Positions 11,260 to 23,300 of a stretch of DNA of 64,000 nucleotides are shown here, one piece after another. This stretch comes from Saussurea involucrata. Its lineage: Eukaryota; Streptophyta; Magnoliopsida; Asterales; Asteraceae. How positions within the stretch are numbered: the stretch's first letter is position 1; every line of letters begins with the position of its first letter. The DNA is taken from assembly GCA_033807775.1 (NCBI GenBank), contig CM066317.1, positions 39,807,870 to 39,871,869 of the forward strand, in the 5' to 3' direction. Made by a program: the position numbers and the translations under genes. The notes below the pieces were generated by a model. The model saw only the letters and a program-made list of their open reading frames with translations, did not search any database and was not told the DNA's origin.

Positions 11260-13905
11260 TGCATCACCCGAAAATTGAAAAAAAAACATATCTTGGGACT
11301 CACGGACGTCCGCAAGGCACAAGACCGGACGTCCGCGATGTGCAGAAGTCCGCGGGTCATCCGCGGACGCAACAGAGAAAAATGAGAATTCGGATCAGGT
11401 TGAGCCGGACGTCCGCGAGGTGCCCATCCGGACGTCCGCGATGCATCTGAGATATTTTGTGCTTCCTCTTAAGCCCTTTCCTTCTCTCTTTCCTCTCACT
11501 TTACCCATTTGCATTTCACAGCTCTCTCTCTCTCTAAAAACCGAACTCTCTCTCTAGAAACCTTAAATCTCCCCTCTCCTCTTCATCCCTCTTCCCCAAA
11601 AACAAACCCTCACCATTGTTGGAAACCTTAACCTTTCAAGAAACCTGTTACTTCATCTCCTACATCAAGTTTCTAGGGTTTCACCCAACCCTTTTCACTC
11701 CACTTTGAAGATTGGGAGTTTGTGGTTCATCTTGGTGGTTCTAGAGATGTTTTGGTTGGTGGATTCAATTTATGGTTAAGGTAATCTTCTCTTCTCTTCA
11801 TTTATGGAAGTTAGGGTTTTGGTATAAGTGGGTATTTTGATGAAAATGGTTGGAGAATGATTCTACATGGTTAGATCTAATTATTGATGGTTGGAAACTT
11901 ATGGATCTAGGTTTTTGGAAGATTTGGCTTGGAGGTTCAAGTTTCTTCAAAGGAGCTTACGTTTGGGGAAAATCTAGATTTAGCCCAAATCTAGCAAGGT
12001 GAGTTCAAGTTGATTTGTGAAAACTTTGTATATGCCAAAAATGTTATTTTCCAAATGTTTGTGTGTTTTACTTGAAATTATCAATTATTGAGTTATTTGA
12101 TGAGTTTAACTCTTTTGAAGTATTTATCTTCATAAATGTTGTAAAACACCCATATTTGGGATTTTTGGATATTTGATGTGTAGAAATCATAAATATATCC
12201 TTAAAAGATTTATTGCTCAAAATGAAGTCTATTTGATGGTTTAATCATATTAGTGTAAATGATTTTATAAACCATTTGGGAAAATGCACATTTTAGTGTC
12301 AATAGTCATTTTGAGAATTGTAAGGGTACGAGTCCTTTTGGGAAAACCCTTTTGTTTAACCCGTGTCGAGTTTTGGGTTAATAATGATTTTGTGGTACTT
12401 ATTTACCTAATCGATATTTAAATGCATTTTATGCTATGATGACCGTTATTTATGGGTCTAATGAGTATTTGAGCATTTTACTCGGTATTGACTTTGAGAA
12501 AGTCTTGGGGACATTTTGTCCAGTTTTGATGACTCAATGTGGGGTCTTAATTATGGTTTGCATTTATTGCATTATATCGTATTTATTGCGCATTATTAAT
12601 ATTTACATGCCCGGGTGCGTTAGTCATTCCAGGATGGGCTTATTATTATAGACTGTGTTGCATTGGATCCATAGGCACGTAAGTCAGTCTTTATTTGATG
12701 GTCTACTGGGTGTTGCGGGATTTGACCGAACCCCATGTTTGATGACCTTTACCTTCAAGGGTACACTAGGAGGGCTGAGTCCGGTTGAGCTGTCAGGTTG
12801 ATTGACGGGCATTTTATTGACCTTCGCCATGTTGGGGCAATGCCATGGTTGTATCCCCGCTTGTGCCGAGCCTTTGGTGGTATTCTTATTGATACTTCAC
12901 TAAGGTCAGCTGTCTCTTTGGGTGTGACTTGTAAGGCGTCGTATGGGACACTTGGGCTTTTATGCAGTGAAGTGTCGTACGATTAACATTGTCAGAGTGG
13001 CGTACTTTTGTGTTCATCCACTCTCAATGGATACGGGTCTCCCCCGTCGTTGGCCAACCTACTTGGGATTTTGTATTGTCCCTGTTTTATTATTGTTGGT
13101 CTTATACATTTGACTGCGATTGGATGACTTCAATATTGGATTCCCCTCCATGTATATTGAAGTTTAAATGAAGCAGGTAATTTCCATATTTATGGTATTT
13201 GGTACTTCATTACATTTTACGTTCGCGTGAGTATTGGTTCGTATTATGTTTTCAATGAAGTGTTATATTTAAATGAATGGTTTTCCATGATTTATGGGTT
13301 GAGTATTTGTCGTCAACCGTATTTGAAGGTTTTGCCTAATATAGATTTATTCACGTACTTGAGTGAGTTGGGATTGGAATTTATTTTGGAAAACGCTTTA
13401 TACCTTTTGGGAACTTTTCTCATAGATTTTGGGTGTGTTGGAAAATGAGTTGTTTGTATCCCTTTTTGTAAACTCTTTTGGAACTCATGATCTACATTGC
13501 AAACTTTCATTTAAAGAATTATTTAAATCATGCTATAAACTCTTGAACTCACTAGGCGTTAGACTAACCCTTTTTATTTGTCGGCATGTGCAACAGGTTC
13601 AGGTTAGGAGTAGTTCTAGTGACACGTGTGAAAGGTTGTGTGCTAGAAATGTGCTCGAGAAGTGAATAGCTTAAGTGAAGTTTTCCGCATTCATCTTTGG
13701 GATTAGCAACTTGCACTTGGGTTAAGTAACACCCGATGTGGTTTAGTCTTTGTAATGAGACTTGAGTTATATATTGTCTGAGGTTAATCGTAGATATTTA
13801 ATTTGAGTTGTTTCACACATTGAATTGTAGGGAGAAATCATATTATTTCGGATGCATTATCGAAAATTTTATTTAGTTGTTCTTTCCCAATTCGAGGGTG
13901 TTACA
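11260..13905 (+). repeat. 3' LTR, 2646 bp
   Basis: It begins TGCATCACCC, an altered form of TGTAACACCC, and ends GGGTGTTACA. It is followed at once by the TATAC duplication. It contains a donor-like GCAAG/GTGAGTTC (GT at 11999), a branch-like GACTAACC (13562) followed by a T-rich stretch, and an acceptor-like CAACAG/GT (AG ending 13596). A 10-bp hairpin lies at 13127-13163. Confidence 0.88.
11999..13596 (+). other. Candidate intron inside LTR
   Basis: The donor AAG/GTGAGTTC and the acceptor CAG/GT, with GACTAACC and a T-run upstream, define a possible 1.6-kb intron wholly within the LTR. The same donor word GGTGAGTTC occurs in the LTRs at 40391 and 44888/50732. Without transcript data this is a prediction. 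Confidence 0.4.
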
Positions 13906-13981
13906 TATACCCATCGTCATTCTTCGTGTTCCTTTATCCCCCCCCCCCCTTTCGTCCTCGTACAACTTTTACTCAAAAAAC

Positions 13982-14009
13982 CCACCTGCAACTTATTTGT
14001 TGCAGGTGG
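13982..14009. repeat. 11-bp perfect hairpin
   Basis: CCACCTGCAAC and GTTGCAGGTGG face each other across a 6-nt loop, inside the right part of the split MULE. A short poly-C tract (about 13929-13940) lies just upstream. Confidence 0.8.
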
Positions 14010-14394
14010 ACCTCACTATTTGTGTTATCTTTCTCGTGCGTTGAAATGCAAAAAAAAAAAACCAGAGAAGACGATGTGTTGCAGGTGAACATCACTTAAT
14101 TTCGGGTTAAGTTTGATTAGTGTTTTGTCGAAGAAGACGACGTGTTAGCCGAAGAAGACAATGTGAACTACAATAATGGTCCCTGTTGATTTTATTGGGT
14201 ATAATAACAGAAAATCGGTAAAAGACGAAAGTACCCCAATAGAGGAATCCTTTAACGGTCGTTAAAGGTAGGGACCAAATCAGGTCATTTTTGCATACCC
14301 CAATAGCGAAACTGTAATTTCTTAACTGCAGGGATTAAAAATGTTATAGACAATAAACCATAGGGACCAAATTTATAGTTTATTCATATTAAAA

Positions 14395-16640
14395 TAAATA
14401 TTTTTCGATTTACATATCATTAAAAGTATCTTTACGAAAATTTATTTTTCCATGTCTAACAAATAAGAATCTCTCTACAACATAGTATGGTTAAGAATCT
14501 CTTACAAGTTTTTTGTGGTCTTATATATATTTTTTGCCATCAATTTTTAATACACATTTATTAAAAATTGACTAGAAATGTACTCGCGTAATGCAGCGCA
14601 ATACATCTTGATATTAATGTTTCGTTTTATATTTTATCTTTATCAATTTTATTATACAGTTTTGTGTGGTTTTGAGAAAACGATGATGTTTTTCGTATAA
14701 AATTGTTTAATTTATATTTAAAACTAAATCTCTTTAAGGTTTAATTGATGTAATTGATTTTAGGTTTGATAATACAATGTTTTTTTATGAAAAAAATAAT
14801 TAGGCATTCTGTTAGAATTTAATGATTATCTTAAGAGTAAATTACGTTTTTCATCCCTGTGGTTTGTTGAGAATTTCGGTTTTCGTCCTTGGTTTTCATT
14901 AATTACGATTTTAGTCATCATGGTTTGTAATTTATTTCTGTTTTCATCACTAGCCTAACACCGTTTGTTTATCAGCCGTTAACTTAGAAACAAATCTCAG
15001 TCTTTTTGTTTTCAATTTCTTTTCTATCAAAAAATAGTTTATTTATAGTGTATTAATTTACATATAAATAACAACCCCCTTCTTGACCCCACCCTTACCC
15101 TACCCCGAAGAACAAACCACGGGGTTGCAACTCACTGAACTAAGGCGAAAATCTCCTTCTCCAACGAACAAATCTCCGGCAAGACAGTCATCATCTTTAT
15201 CTCCGTTCTGCATCAGTCTCGGGGATCCACCGGTCTACAAAGAGCGGCTACCATTCCGTCAGGTGACACCCATCTCCATCTTCTCCGGCCGGTTTGGGTG
15301 GAGATTTGTGGTGAAAAGGAATCATTAAAAATCTGTGGATTATTTTCTCCTTTTTTATCAGCTTCTTTACATCATGATTGAAAACACATTTTTAGTTGGT
15401 CTTTTTCATGTAGGTTCTCAACTTAGGTTGCAGCTCCTGATTTTTTTAATTTTGGGTTTTCTGGGTTGCAGGTTTTGAATTTTTAGTTATGAGTTTCATT
15501 TTTTGTGTTATTTTTTTTAATAGATTTTAGTTATGAATATTGATGTATTTTGAGCATCAAGAGAAAGTTGGAAAATAGTGGGATCCAAAGTAACGTATTA
15601 TGCATGTATAGAACTGTGAGATTCATAAAATCATGCATGGAAGAAGAGAAGTAAACATTAAAAGTCAATAAAAAGTTATTGGAATGGTGCAAGGTCTTTG
15701 GGTGAGTTTCTCAGCTCCTAAACTCAATTCATAAGTCGGGATGGCTTCTGTTTGTTTACTCTTTTGGATGGTCGGCGAATTTGTTGTCTCCAAAACTCAC
15801 TTGACAACTGGCCACAAAGGGAAGTGAACGGTTTTTCCTTGTGCAATTTTCAGATTGCTTCATGGGGTACTCTCCTTGAATTGGATGCTACAATTTACGC
15901 TTTTGAAGTTTAAGACTAATGAATTTTAATATCTATTTGGATGCTTGTAATAACTAATAACTTTGTTGGGTATATTTTTAGTTTAATTTGTCATATTTCA
16001 ATCGTGAACTTTATGTATATTATCAAACCGCTCAACCCGCCCAACCCGCCTCAACCCGCAAGGGTTGGGTTGGGTTGGGTTATACTTTTGAATGGGTTGG
16101 GTTGGGTTGAGATTTTCCAAACCGCCATAATTGGGTTGGGTTGTAAAAATGTCAAAAACCGCCCAACCCAACCCGCGTACACCCCTAGTGGCTGGGAATG
16201 GGGGTAGGGTGAATGCCACCACCCACCACCAACACCACCAGGGTGAGGGTGAGGGTGAGGGTGGGTTATGTGATGAAGATATTAGTCGTCGATCGGTAGG
16301 GTGTAGGGATAGAGCGGGGTAGGTCGGGCCACTCACCACCAATACCATAAGAGTAGGTTGTTGCGTCGGGGATGTTGTGGTGGTAGCTATGACAATGATA
16401 GTAGTAGCATGGTCGTTTGTGGGGCGAGGTGTGTGGTAGGGGACGAGGACGGGGGCAAAGCGGTAGCTATCATCGTGACAATTACTACCCCTCCCCCAAA
16501 ACAAAGATGGAGATTCCAAATCTTTTGAGGGATCCTATTCCAATTTCTACCAACCAAACGCGTGGTAAAATCTCATTCTTCCAATTCCTCTAGAGTCAAA
16601 TTCTTTTGATGGATTCCAATTCAATCAAATTCCATTTTCT
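14395..16640. other. AT-rich stretch with transposon remnants, no gene seen
   Basis: The segment 14836-15010 has the TTTCATCCCTGTGGTTTG style of a plant MULE terminal repeat, but no partner was found. The segment 15080-15330 is C-rich and resembles a plant 5' leader. The rest is AT-rich without a credible coding frame. The long minus-strand frame at 15998-16519 is repeat-derived and is not counted as a gene. Confidence 0.5.
16008..16192. mobile_element. hAT-type MITE remnant with GGGTTGGGTTGG repeats
   Basis: CAACCCGCC words on the left and GGGTTGGGTTGG words on the right form the inverted subterminal arrays seen in the complete MITE at 53953-54496. The right end ACACCCCTA matches the inverted TAGGGGTG end of that family. 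The left end and the target-site duplication were not recognised, so the element is degraded. Confidence 0.55.
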
Positions 16641-16689
16641 GAAACAAACGCCCTCTAAAGGTGTATATATGTATTCTATTTTACAGAGA

Positions 16690-16931
16690 ATCGTCTTAAG
16701 TTTTGTTTGATCAAGATAAATCATGGTGATTTTTTTACAAACTTTCCTGTTAGCGTATATGTTAATGGAAAAGTATGTTATATAGATCTAACAGATAATG
16801 ATTAGATTTCATTTCATGAGGTAAATTCAATAATGATAAAGTTGCGTTATTGAAAAGAAAAGTTTTGCATTATCATTTTATGATTCCTAACAACAAACCT
16901 AGATTTTAGTTTGCAGACATTAGGATGTGAC
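16690..16931 (+). pseudogene. MULE transposase, N-terminal piece
   Basis: Read across several frame breaks, the DNA gives the start of the PB1-like N-terminal domain of plant MULE proteins (GxFFTNFP, then VNGKVCYIDLTDND). It is followed by a presumed frame ending LQTLGCD at the insertion point. The codons GGA TGT GAC are continued after the solo LTR by CAA GAT GTT, so the solo LTR interrupted this exon. Stops and frameshifts make it non-functional. Confidence 0.65.
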
Positions 16932-18184
16932 TGATAACGCCAATTTTTGGCGTTATTTTCAGCCTACAACCCACGGAGAGTGGCTTGTTTTGAAGCAAAG
17001 CAGCATTCCTTTCACGTATTTCAGTGAATTGTGCAGGTGTCCCAAGAGGCAACGACAGCCGAGAAAACGAGCAGAAAAGGGACTGAAAAAGGAACTACGT
17101 TGGGCCAAATGAAAGCCCAAGATCCAGGCCCAAAGTCCACGACCCAAGACCCGATCCAAGCCTGGACCCGTGCCAATCTGAGACACGCGCGGTTTCCCAC
17201 GCGACTTCAAGTCACGGGGAAAACCGCGCAACCCCCTGTTTCCTTATTGCTGTTTAGCGATTCCAAAGTTAGAGCATACGAGATTGGAGAGGACCGAAGG
17301 TAGGAGAGAGGCAAATTTGGAGAGCATAATTCATCATTTTCGAACCACGATCGAGAGCCGACTGGAGGGGATTGATTTATCGTTTACGGATTAGAGCTGA
17401 TAGAAAGGAATTGATCAGTACTACGTTTTTACATTGCGAACGATGTTTTACATGGTTGATTTCTACTACATTCTTGCGTTCTTATCCAACCCCAACATGA
17501 GCTAATCTTTAGATGTTGGGGGTTGGAGGAACTATGGTTTTAATTAGAGATGACTTGTAACCGACTAACGTTATCGATTTGATTTATAAAGCATTTGATT
17601 TGAGTTTTCTTAGCCAACTATAGCTTGATCAACTTTAATTGATTTAATGGTTTTTGATTAAGTCCGAAAGGATTAATTGACAACTAGATCGGATAATCAA
17701 GTGCCGGAAAGGAGATTCGGGTAGAGATAGCCGAATTACCTTTTTGTCCTGAAAGGTTTAACCTAATGTATTTTAAACCACCGGTAGAGATCGAGAGATA
17801 AAACTGGTGAGTCTTAGAACAAGATCCGTTATTGCTTGAGAAAGAATAGCGTTGAGCTTTCGTAAACTAGGGTTTATAGTAAGAGTCGGTAATCGTTGTT
17901 CGGGTTTTGGTCATCGATATCATAACCATAGGGAATCCAACCCTCAACCTTTTTCTATATCAAAGTCTTTTCCAATCTTTCGTTAATCAATTTTAGTTTT
18001 ATTTAGTTTCAAACAATTTCTAAACCACAAACCAAAATTTCGACCGTTCAGTTAATAGAACTTGTAGTCATTGTGATACTCAGTTCCTAGTTCCCTTGGT
18101 TCGATACTCGTACTTACCGTACTATTACTTGATTCGACCCGTACACTTGCAGTTAGATTAGGGGGGGTGTAAACCCGCCTATCA
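16932..18184 (+). mobile_element. Solo LTR of Athila/Tat-like gypsy (TGATAACGCC family)
   Basis: It starts TGATAACGCC and ends CCTATCA, with a perfect GTGAC duplication at 16927-16931 and 18185-18189. It is closely related to the 5' LTR at 32499-33947 and the solo LTR at 62336-63674. All three share the GATACTCAGTTCCTAGTTCC block near the 3' end. The first 30 bp form an inverted repeat (ATAACGCCA / TGGCGTTAT). A CCAACCCCAACAT / ATGTTGGGGGTTGG hairpin lies at about 17489-17527. No internal element sequence remains, so LTR-LTR recombination probably removed it. Confidence 0.92.
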
Positions 18185-19171
18185 GTGACCAAGATGTTTT
18201 GATGTTGTTAAAATAAGTTGACACATTCAAAGAAATTGATGTTTATATTGAACATGGGAAGACCAACGTAGGAGATATTACACGACATTTGATTGATGAG
18301 TTTATTTCATTTGTTGATGATGGTGAAGCCATTGAAGCTCTTGATATGGTAGGACTTGTGAATGTGGGTGAGGGGGATGCTTCACATGATAGTGATTAGA
18401 TAGATGATGAAGATGATTGCATTGTCAAAAGTGTAGATATTGAAATGAGCAAATTTACTGATAATGATGTAGAATGGGTGTTAGGGAGAATTCAATCCCT
18501 AAACACAAAAATTATGAATTAAGATAAAAAAAAAGAACAATCTTTGCCCTTTTCTGATGATGAATGCTTTTCAGATGATGGTAATCTTGAGTTTGAAAGA
18601 AACAAGTAATTGACAGAGTTAAAAGGGACAACCTAAGCAACAATAATCAAAATGGAGCACTAATATGGTACATTTCTTTATTATGGTAGTAGGATGAAGT
18701 AAATAAATTGATTAGATTGCATGCTACAAGAACTAAGACAGACCTTTGTATTGTTAAAACTGATTTAGGAAGGAAGGGCAATATGTAAAGGGAACATCCC
18801 TTTTTATTATTATTGATGATGGTAATACAAGTATGAGACTCGAAGAAGGTAGGTCAAAAGAAGTAAAAGCATGTTGTCCTTGGGTCTTGCACATATCCAC
18901 ATGCAAGAAAGATGAATCATCAGTGGCGAAGACCTTTTTCTTGATGTCCACAAATGTACCAATATAAGAAAAGTAAAACAATGTACCATCTCCTTTTTTT
19001 AGCACAAGAACTTGTAGAAACTCTTAAACCCAACCTAACAATGCTGATGAAGGCAATTCAGGAGCATTTTCAACATAATTATGGACTTTCGTTTCCCAGA
19101 ATGAAATATTTTAGGGCAAAACAAATATTAGAGAAACGGTCGAGGGTGATTATCCTGAACAATATGGTCAG
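18185..19171 (+). pseudogene. MULE transposase, N-terminal to central piece
   Basis: The frame continues from the first piece with VEHGKTNVGDITRHL, then acidic linker sequence. Next comes the zinc-associated segment ending CPWVLHISTCKKDESS (about 18860-18915), typical of the MULE DNA-binding region. Then comes PNLTMLMKAIQEHF, part of the domain just upstream of the catalytic core. There are several stops and frameshifts. The final codons before the copia insertion read EGDYPEQYGQ in the correct frame and continue as LRDYVLEMQ at 39046, so the insertion split this exon. Confidence 0.75.
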
Positions 19172-19422
19172 TGTTAGGTCTCATGTTAGTGGAATAGAAG
19201 TATAGGGACCATTATTGACATATCTTGTAAATATCCTTTCTAGGATATAAATAGATAGCTTAAACCTAGATTAGGGTTTAATGACCTAATTACTTCTTGA
19301 TTACCTTTTGTACGTACGGTACAGTTTCCAAGCTTTCTGTTCATTAATCAAAGTAAGATTTATGATGTTAATGCTGAATTGTGTTGATTCATACTATTGC
19401 ACATGTTAATCTGGGATCCACA
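19172..19422 (+). repeat. 5' LTR of copia element A
   Basis: It runs from TGTTAGGTCTCA to GGGATCCACA. A TATA box (TATAAATA, 19246-19253) lies 74 bp in, so U3 is very short. It is nearly identical to 38789-39040. Confidence 0.95.
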
Positions 19423-19424
19423 AT

Positions 19425-19436
19425 TGGTATCAGAGC
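19425..19436 (+). promoter_or_regulatory. Primer-binding site, initiator Met tRNA
   Basis: TGGTATCAGAGC lies 2 bp after the LTR. It is complementary to the 3' end of plant initiator methionine tRNA, the usual primer for copia elements. Confidence 0.95.
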
Positions 19437-20389
19437 AGAAAGACGATTGATTCAAAGGTAAGTTCATCAAATTCTGTCCATTCATTGTTAGTCGACTGTT
19501 TCATTGATAAAGGTATTTTTTTGCTTTGATTCAAGTGTTAAAACTTGAAATTGAATCTTAAGAAATTCTCTTTATAGTGTTTCTAGAGTCATCACAAAGT
19601 TTCGTTGAGTTTAATCGAGTTAAAGTTAATCAATTTTGAAATTCTTGAATTATGGGTTTACACTCTATGTTCATGATAAAAACTCAATTTTTTGCTTCAA
19701 AGTGGTTAGTAAATCGATTTGGTCAGTTGTTTTTGCTTTCTTTGTTGGTGTGTTTTGGTTCTAAAGTGTTTGCAGCGAGTTTCCAAGTCAAAAGGGTGCA
19801 AATTCGATCTCCAGGTACGTTTTTCTTCGACCAGACTTTGAATACGGGACTCTATCTGATTGAGTTCCGGATTCTTCCTTGTACCGAATCCAGAATCATA
19901 CCTGATCTAATTCCGGTTCCAGTTTCATACCGGGTTTCCTATACCGGATCCTATTTCCGTTCCCGGGTTCATTCGGTTCCGGTTCCACCTAATCTGGTCT
20001 CCAATCCGGATCCGATCCCTATTTTATTTGCACTCCGACTTAGACTCCGGATCTCATACATTTCGGATCCGTTTGTTCTATGTCCCGGATTTTGACTCCG
20101 GATCCCATACATTCCTGATCCACTTGTGTTCTATTCCGGATCCTCAAGTCCCGGATTCCAGAATCCGGATCTCCACTCCGGAACCACTCTGCACACTTAT
20201 TTTTTTTCCAGCTTCTTTTGGTTCTATTTTATATATGTTCCTTTCGGTTTATTCCTGATCTCTTATAAGATTTGCGTTAAGTTACGTCTCCCTTAGGATT
20301 TTGCATTAGTTTTGCGTTAGTCAGTGCATTAGATCACTTTTACCTTTGAATCATTATACACGTCTTACGATCACACATAAGTGCTCACA
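19437..20389 (+). other. Untranslated leader with TCCGGA tract and candidate intron
   Basis: A consensus splice donor CAAAG/GTAAGT (GT at 19458) follows the PBS. About 750 bp later a T-run plus CAG (AG ending 20211) makes a plausible acceptor. Between them, 19865-20190 contains at least ten CCGGA words, many as CCGGATCC. Short frames in this area are not counted as genes. The gag ATG is at 20390. Confidence 0.6.
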
Positions 20390-23300
20390 ATGAATGCTCA
20401 AGACGCATTAGCTATCGGATCTGAACTCAAACCTCCGATCTTGTACCGAGGGGAGTACAATGTTTGGAAAAACTGCTTCATGTGCTTCATCGAGACCAAG
20501 CCTCTATATGAAGAGATTCTCTGATCGCTGACGGACGGTCCGACTACTACCCCCATGATGGATGTTCCAGCACAAGAAGGCGGAGCTTTAGCACGTCAGG
20601 TGGCCAAACCTTATGACAAGATGTCTGCCGAGGAAAAGAGGAAAGTCGTTGGAGACAAGCTGGCGAAGACTTATCTTGTATACAGTCTTCCGAACAACAT
20701 CTATTGTAGCATCGACAATCATAAAGACACTGCGAAAGGTATGTGGGATCAGCTCGCGAAGATCATGCAAGGCAGTCGTGAGGGAAATCAATTGAAGATA
20801 ACCAACTGCCTCACTCGATATGAAGCCTTTAAAGCCAAACGAGGGGAATCACTCACTGAAACCTACGAACGTTTCTACACACTTCTCAACGACCTGCACA
20901 AGAATAACATCTTCAAGACGAACCTCGAGTGCAACATTAAGTTCCTCAACAACCTTCAATCTGAATGGAAGGAATTTGTTCTCCACGTTCGTCACAACCG
21001 ATCTTTAGAAAGTGTTCTGCTGCGCGAGCTCAACGAGATGTTGCTTCAAGACGAAGACGATGTACGTGAACTGATGGGAGATCAGAAGTCGAATGAGAAG
21101 ACAAAAGAAGACCCCTTAGCTCTCATGTCTCACAAGAAGGACAAGCAAGTCCAACGCAATTCGTATAGAGAGGAAGCTCATAGTGAGTCAGAGCATGAAG
21201 ACGCATAACCGGAAAGTGATTCTGATCTAGAGCTTGATAGTATAAAGAAAGCCGTTGCCTTACTGTCCCGGGAGTACGCTAGAAAGAAGTTTTTCAAGAA
21301 GCCATCCAACAACAACCAGCGTTACTCCACCAATACAAAGCGACGGGATTACCGAGATAAGTACGAAGGCAAGCGCAAGTCTGATGAATGAAGAAAGAAG
21401 AACGATGAAGGAAAGAGATCTAAAGGAAAGTCTGACGACCGAGCTGATGATGTACCAGTGAAATGCTACAACTGTGGAAAGCGAGGTCACTTCGCCAAAG
21501 ACTGCTGGAACCCTGTAGTACGCAATGCTGAGTACTACAAGCACAAAATGTTGTTGTCAAGGTAGAAAGAAGCCGGTAAAGCTCTGCTGGCGGAAGATGA
21601 TCACTGACTAGAACTGACTGAAGACGAAGATGACGACGAAGAAGCTCACATGTGCTATACTGGCCTCAACTCGGAAGAATCTGAATATGAAGATGACTCT
21701 TCCAGAAAGAAGAAGGACAAAGACGATTGCCAGGTATGTGGTTCTTCTAATGTTGACCTTATTAATCAGATGCAAGTTATGGTGCGTACATTAGATTCTT
21801 TTAAACTTAAGGTTAAAACCAAAGATGCCTATATCTCTAAGCTAGAGGCTGATGCCAAAGTCAAATACAACACCATAGATAGACTGGCTATTGAAAAGGC
21901 TGAGGACAAATGTGTGATAGATAACTATCAATCCGAATGCGCGGCCATTTCAAAAAGAGCTGAAATCCTCGAGACTCAAATATCTGAATATACGCAAAAG
22001 TTAGAAAAGTCTCAGGAGGAGTATTCTAAGAGCGTTGTAATTCAAGAGAACGTTCGTAAAGAAAATGAGTTGTTGACCAACAAGCTTAAGGATCTTGAAT
22101 CCAAACTTTACAAACTTCGTCAATCAGAACAAACCATCCACTTGAACAAACCAAAGGAATTTAAGTATTACAACTCCCAATGGGGACTCGGATATGATAA
22201 TCCGTGTTACCTCAAGAAAATCTTATCTAAAGTTCCCACCCTTTATGAATTCAATTTCATGGGCCTAGATAAGACATATCCTGAGTATAAGATCAAGTGG
22301 ACTAAGTCGTCATAGGAGGATGAGGAAAAGGAAGACCTTAAACGAAAAACAGGAATCCCACTACCAAAAGTAGGGGAAAAGCCTGAAAATGTTGATACCA
22401 AATCGGAAGATGAGCCGCCTAGAAAGAATATAAATGTACAAGTTCCTTTTGTGTATGAGACTCTTAATGCGTCTTATTTAAAGAGCAAAACCCCTTATCT
22501 CTTCAATGATTACTTCGACATCTGTTCGCTTGCTAAAACTGTGGAAACTCCGGTTCCCGTTGCGGCAACATCAGATGTGGATTCTAACGATAAATCAAAG
22601 TTCAAACGTTATTTTCCACCTCTGATTTTGGAAAACGTTATTTTTAAACTTGATGAATCAACTGTGTGGGATAAGGTCATTTATGAAACCAAAAAAACTG
22701 TACTTTTATCCACTATCGATAAGCTCAAAAAGAACAAAACTGAGTAATTGTCCGAATCAGAAAGAGAGAGTTATAGAACCGAGATTGCAAAGTTGACTTC
22801 TCAACTGTCCGCCTTGGCGGCAGACGCTTTAACGAGTAAAATGGTCAAGGAAAGTCCAGTGGATACTCCGATGAAGCCTGTCACTCCTAAAACCATCTCG
22901 GTTGACTCTTTACCTATTTGTTCAGATAGTTCCTCGTGTAAAGCTTTTCTAGGAGTGTCTAATGACACAACTGATAAGAATTTGAGCTTAAACGATAAAG
23001 GTAAGGCAATTCAACCCGATTCTGTACAAAAGAATCTTTTTCCAGTCTTTGATAATCCCTTTGCGGATAACTCCTCGTCCGACTCTGATGGCGAAACCCC
23101 ACTTGACTCTGCACGACGGTTTTATGAGTTTATGAATTCCTCGACTTGTCATGATGATGATATTTCTAAGATTGATTTTGCTCCAAAGCATGCTAGTCAC
23201 ACTTAGTTTTTAGAAAAAATGCTCACACCGGTCAATTTTGAAAAAGGCGAGTGTTCCAATTCTAAAACCGTTTCTGAGACCATTTCAAAATCTAAATCTA

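Larger units (their letters stand above)
7061..13905 (+). mobile_element. Gypsy-like LTR retroelement, coding capacity lost
   Basis: The element starts TGTAACACCC (7061) and ends GGGTGTTACA (13905). It is flanked by a perfect 5-bp duplication TATAC at 7056-7060 and 13906-13910. The 3' LTR is 11260-13905. The 5' LTR matches it only over its first ~1171 bp. A residual pol-end frame with the RDQDFEDEI motif and a polypurine-like tract precede the 3' LTR, as in plant Ty3/gypsy elements. No gag, protease, RT or integrase is visible. Confidence 0.85.
6189..14385. mobile_element. Non-autonomous MULE, split by an LTR element
   Basis: Inverted repeats of about 140 bp lie at 6189-6330 and about 14245-14385. 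Both contain ATAAATTTGGTCCCT and GACCTGATTTGGTCCCTA. The flanks carry a perfect 9-bp target-site duplication ATATTAAAA at 6180-6188 and 14386-14394, the length expected for MULEs. Removing the LTR element at 7061-13905 leaves about 1.35 kb. The internal DNA at 6440-7060 is C-rich and looks like a plant gene leader, but I could not identify a captured gene. There is no transposase. Confidence 0.9.

Noticed and set aside
13929..13940. Poly-C runs (also near 61929) as functional or i-motif elements
   Set aside because: Short homopolymers are prone to slippage or sequencing error; nothing else supports a function.
16030..16170. GGGTTGGGTTGG arrays (also 53953-54496) as interstitial telomere
   Set aside because: The plant telomere repeat is TTTAGGG; these arrays are inverted subterminal repeats of hAT MITEs with TAGGGGTG ends.
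15998..16519. 173-residue minus-strand frame as a gene
   Set aside because: Its sequence is Pro/Thr-rich translation of GGGTTGG and GGGTGAGGGT repeats with no domain.
18090..18115. GGTTCGATAC in the TGATAACGCC LTRs as a pol III B box
   Set aside because: It fits the B-box consensus in two of three LTRs, but the third has ATTCGATAC and no A box is evident upstream.
18180..18190. A target duplication or polymorphism independent of the solo LTR
   Set aside because: GTGAC on both sides is fully explained as the 5-bp duplication of the solo LTR.
19425..19436. TGGTATCAGAGC and TGGCGCCGTTGCC as tRNA genes
   Set aside because: They directly follow LTRs and match only tRNA 3' ends in complement, so they are primer-binding sites.
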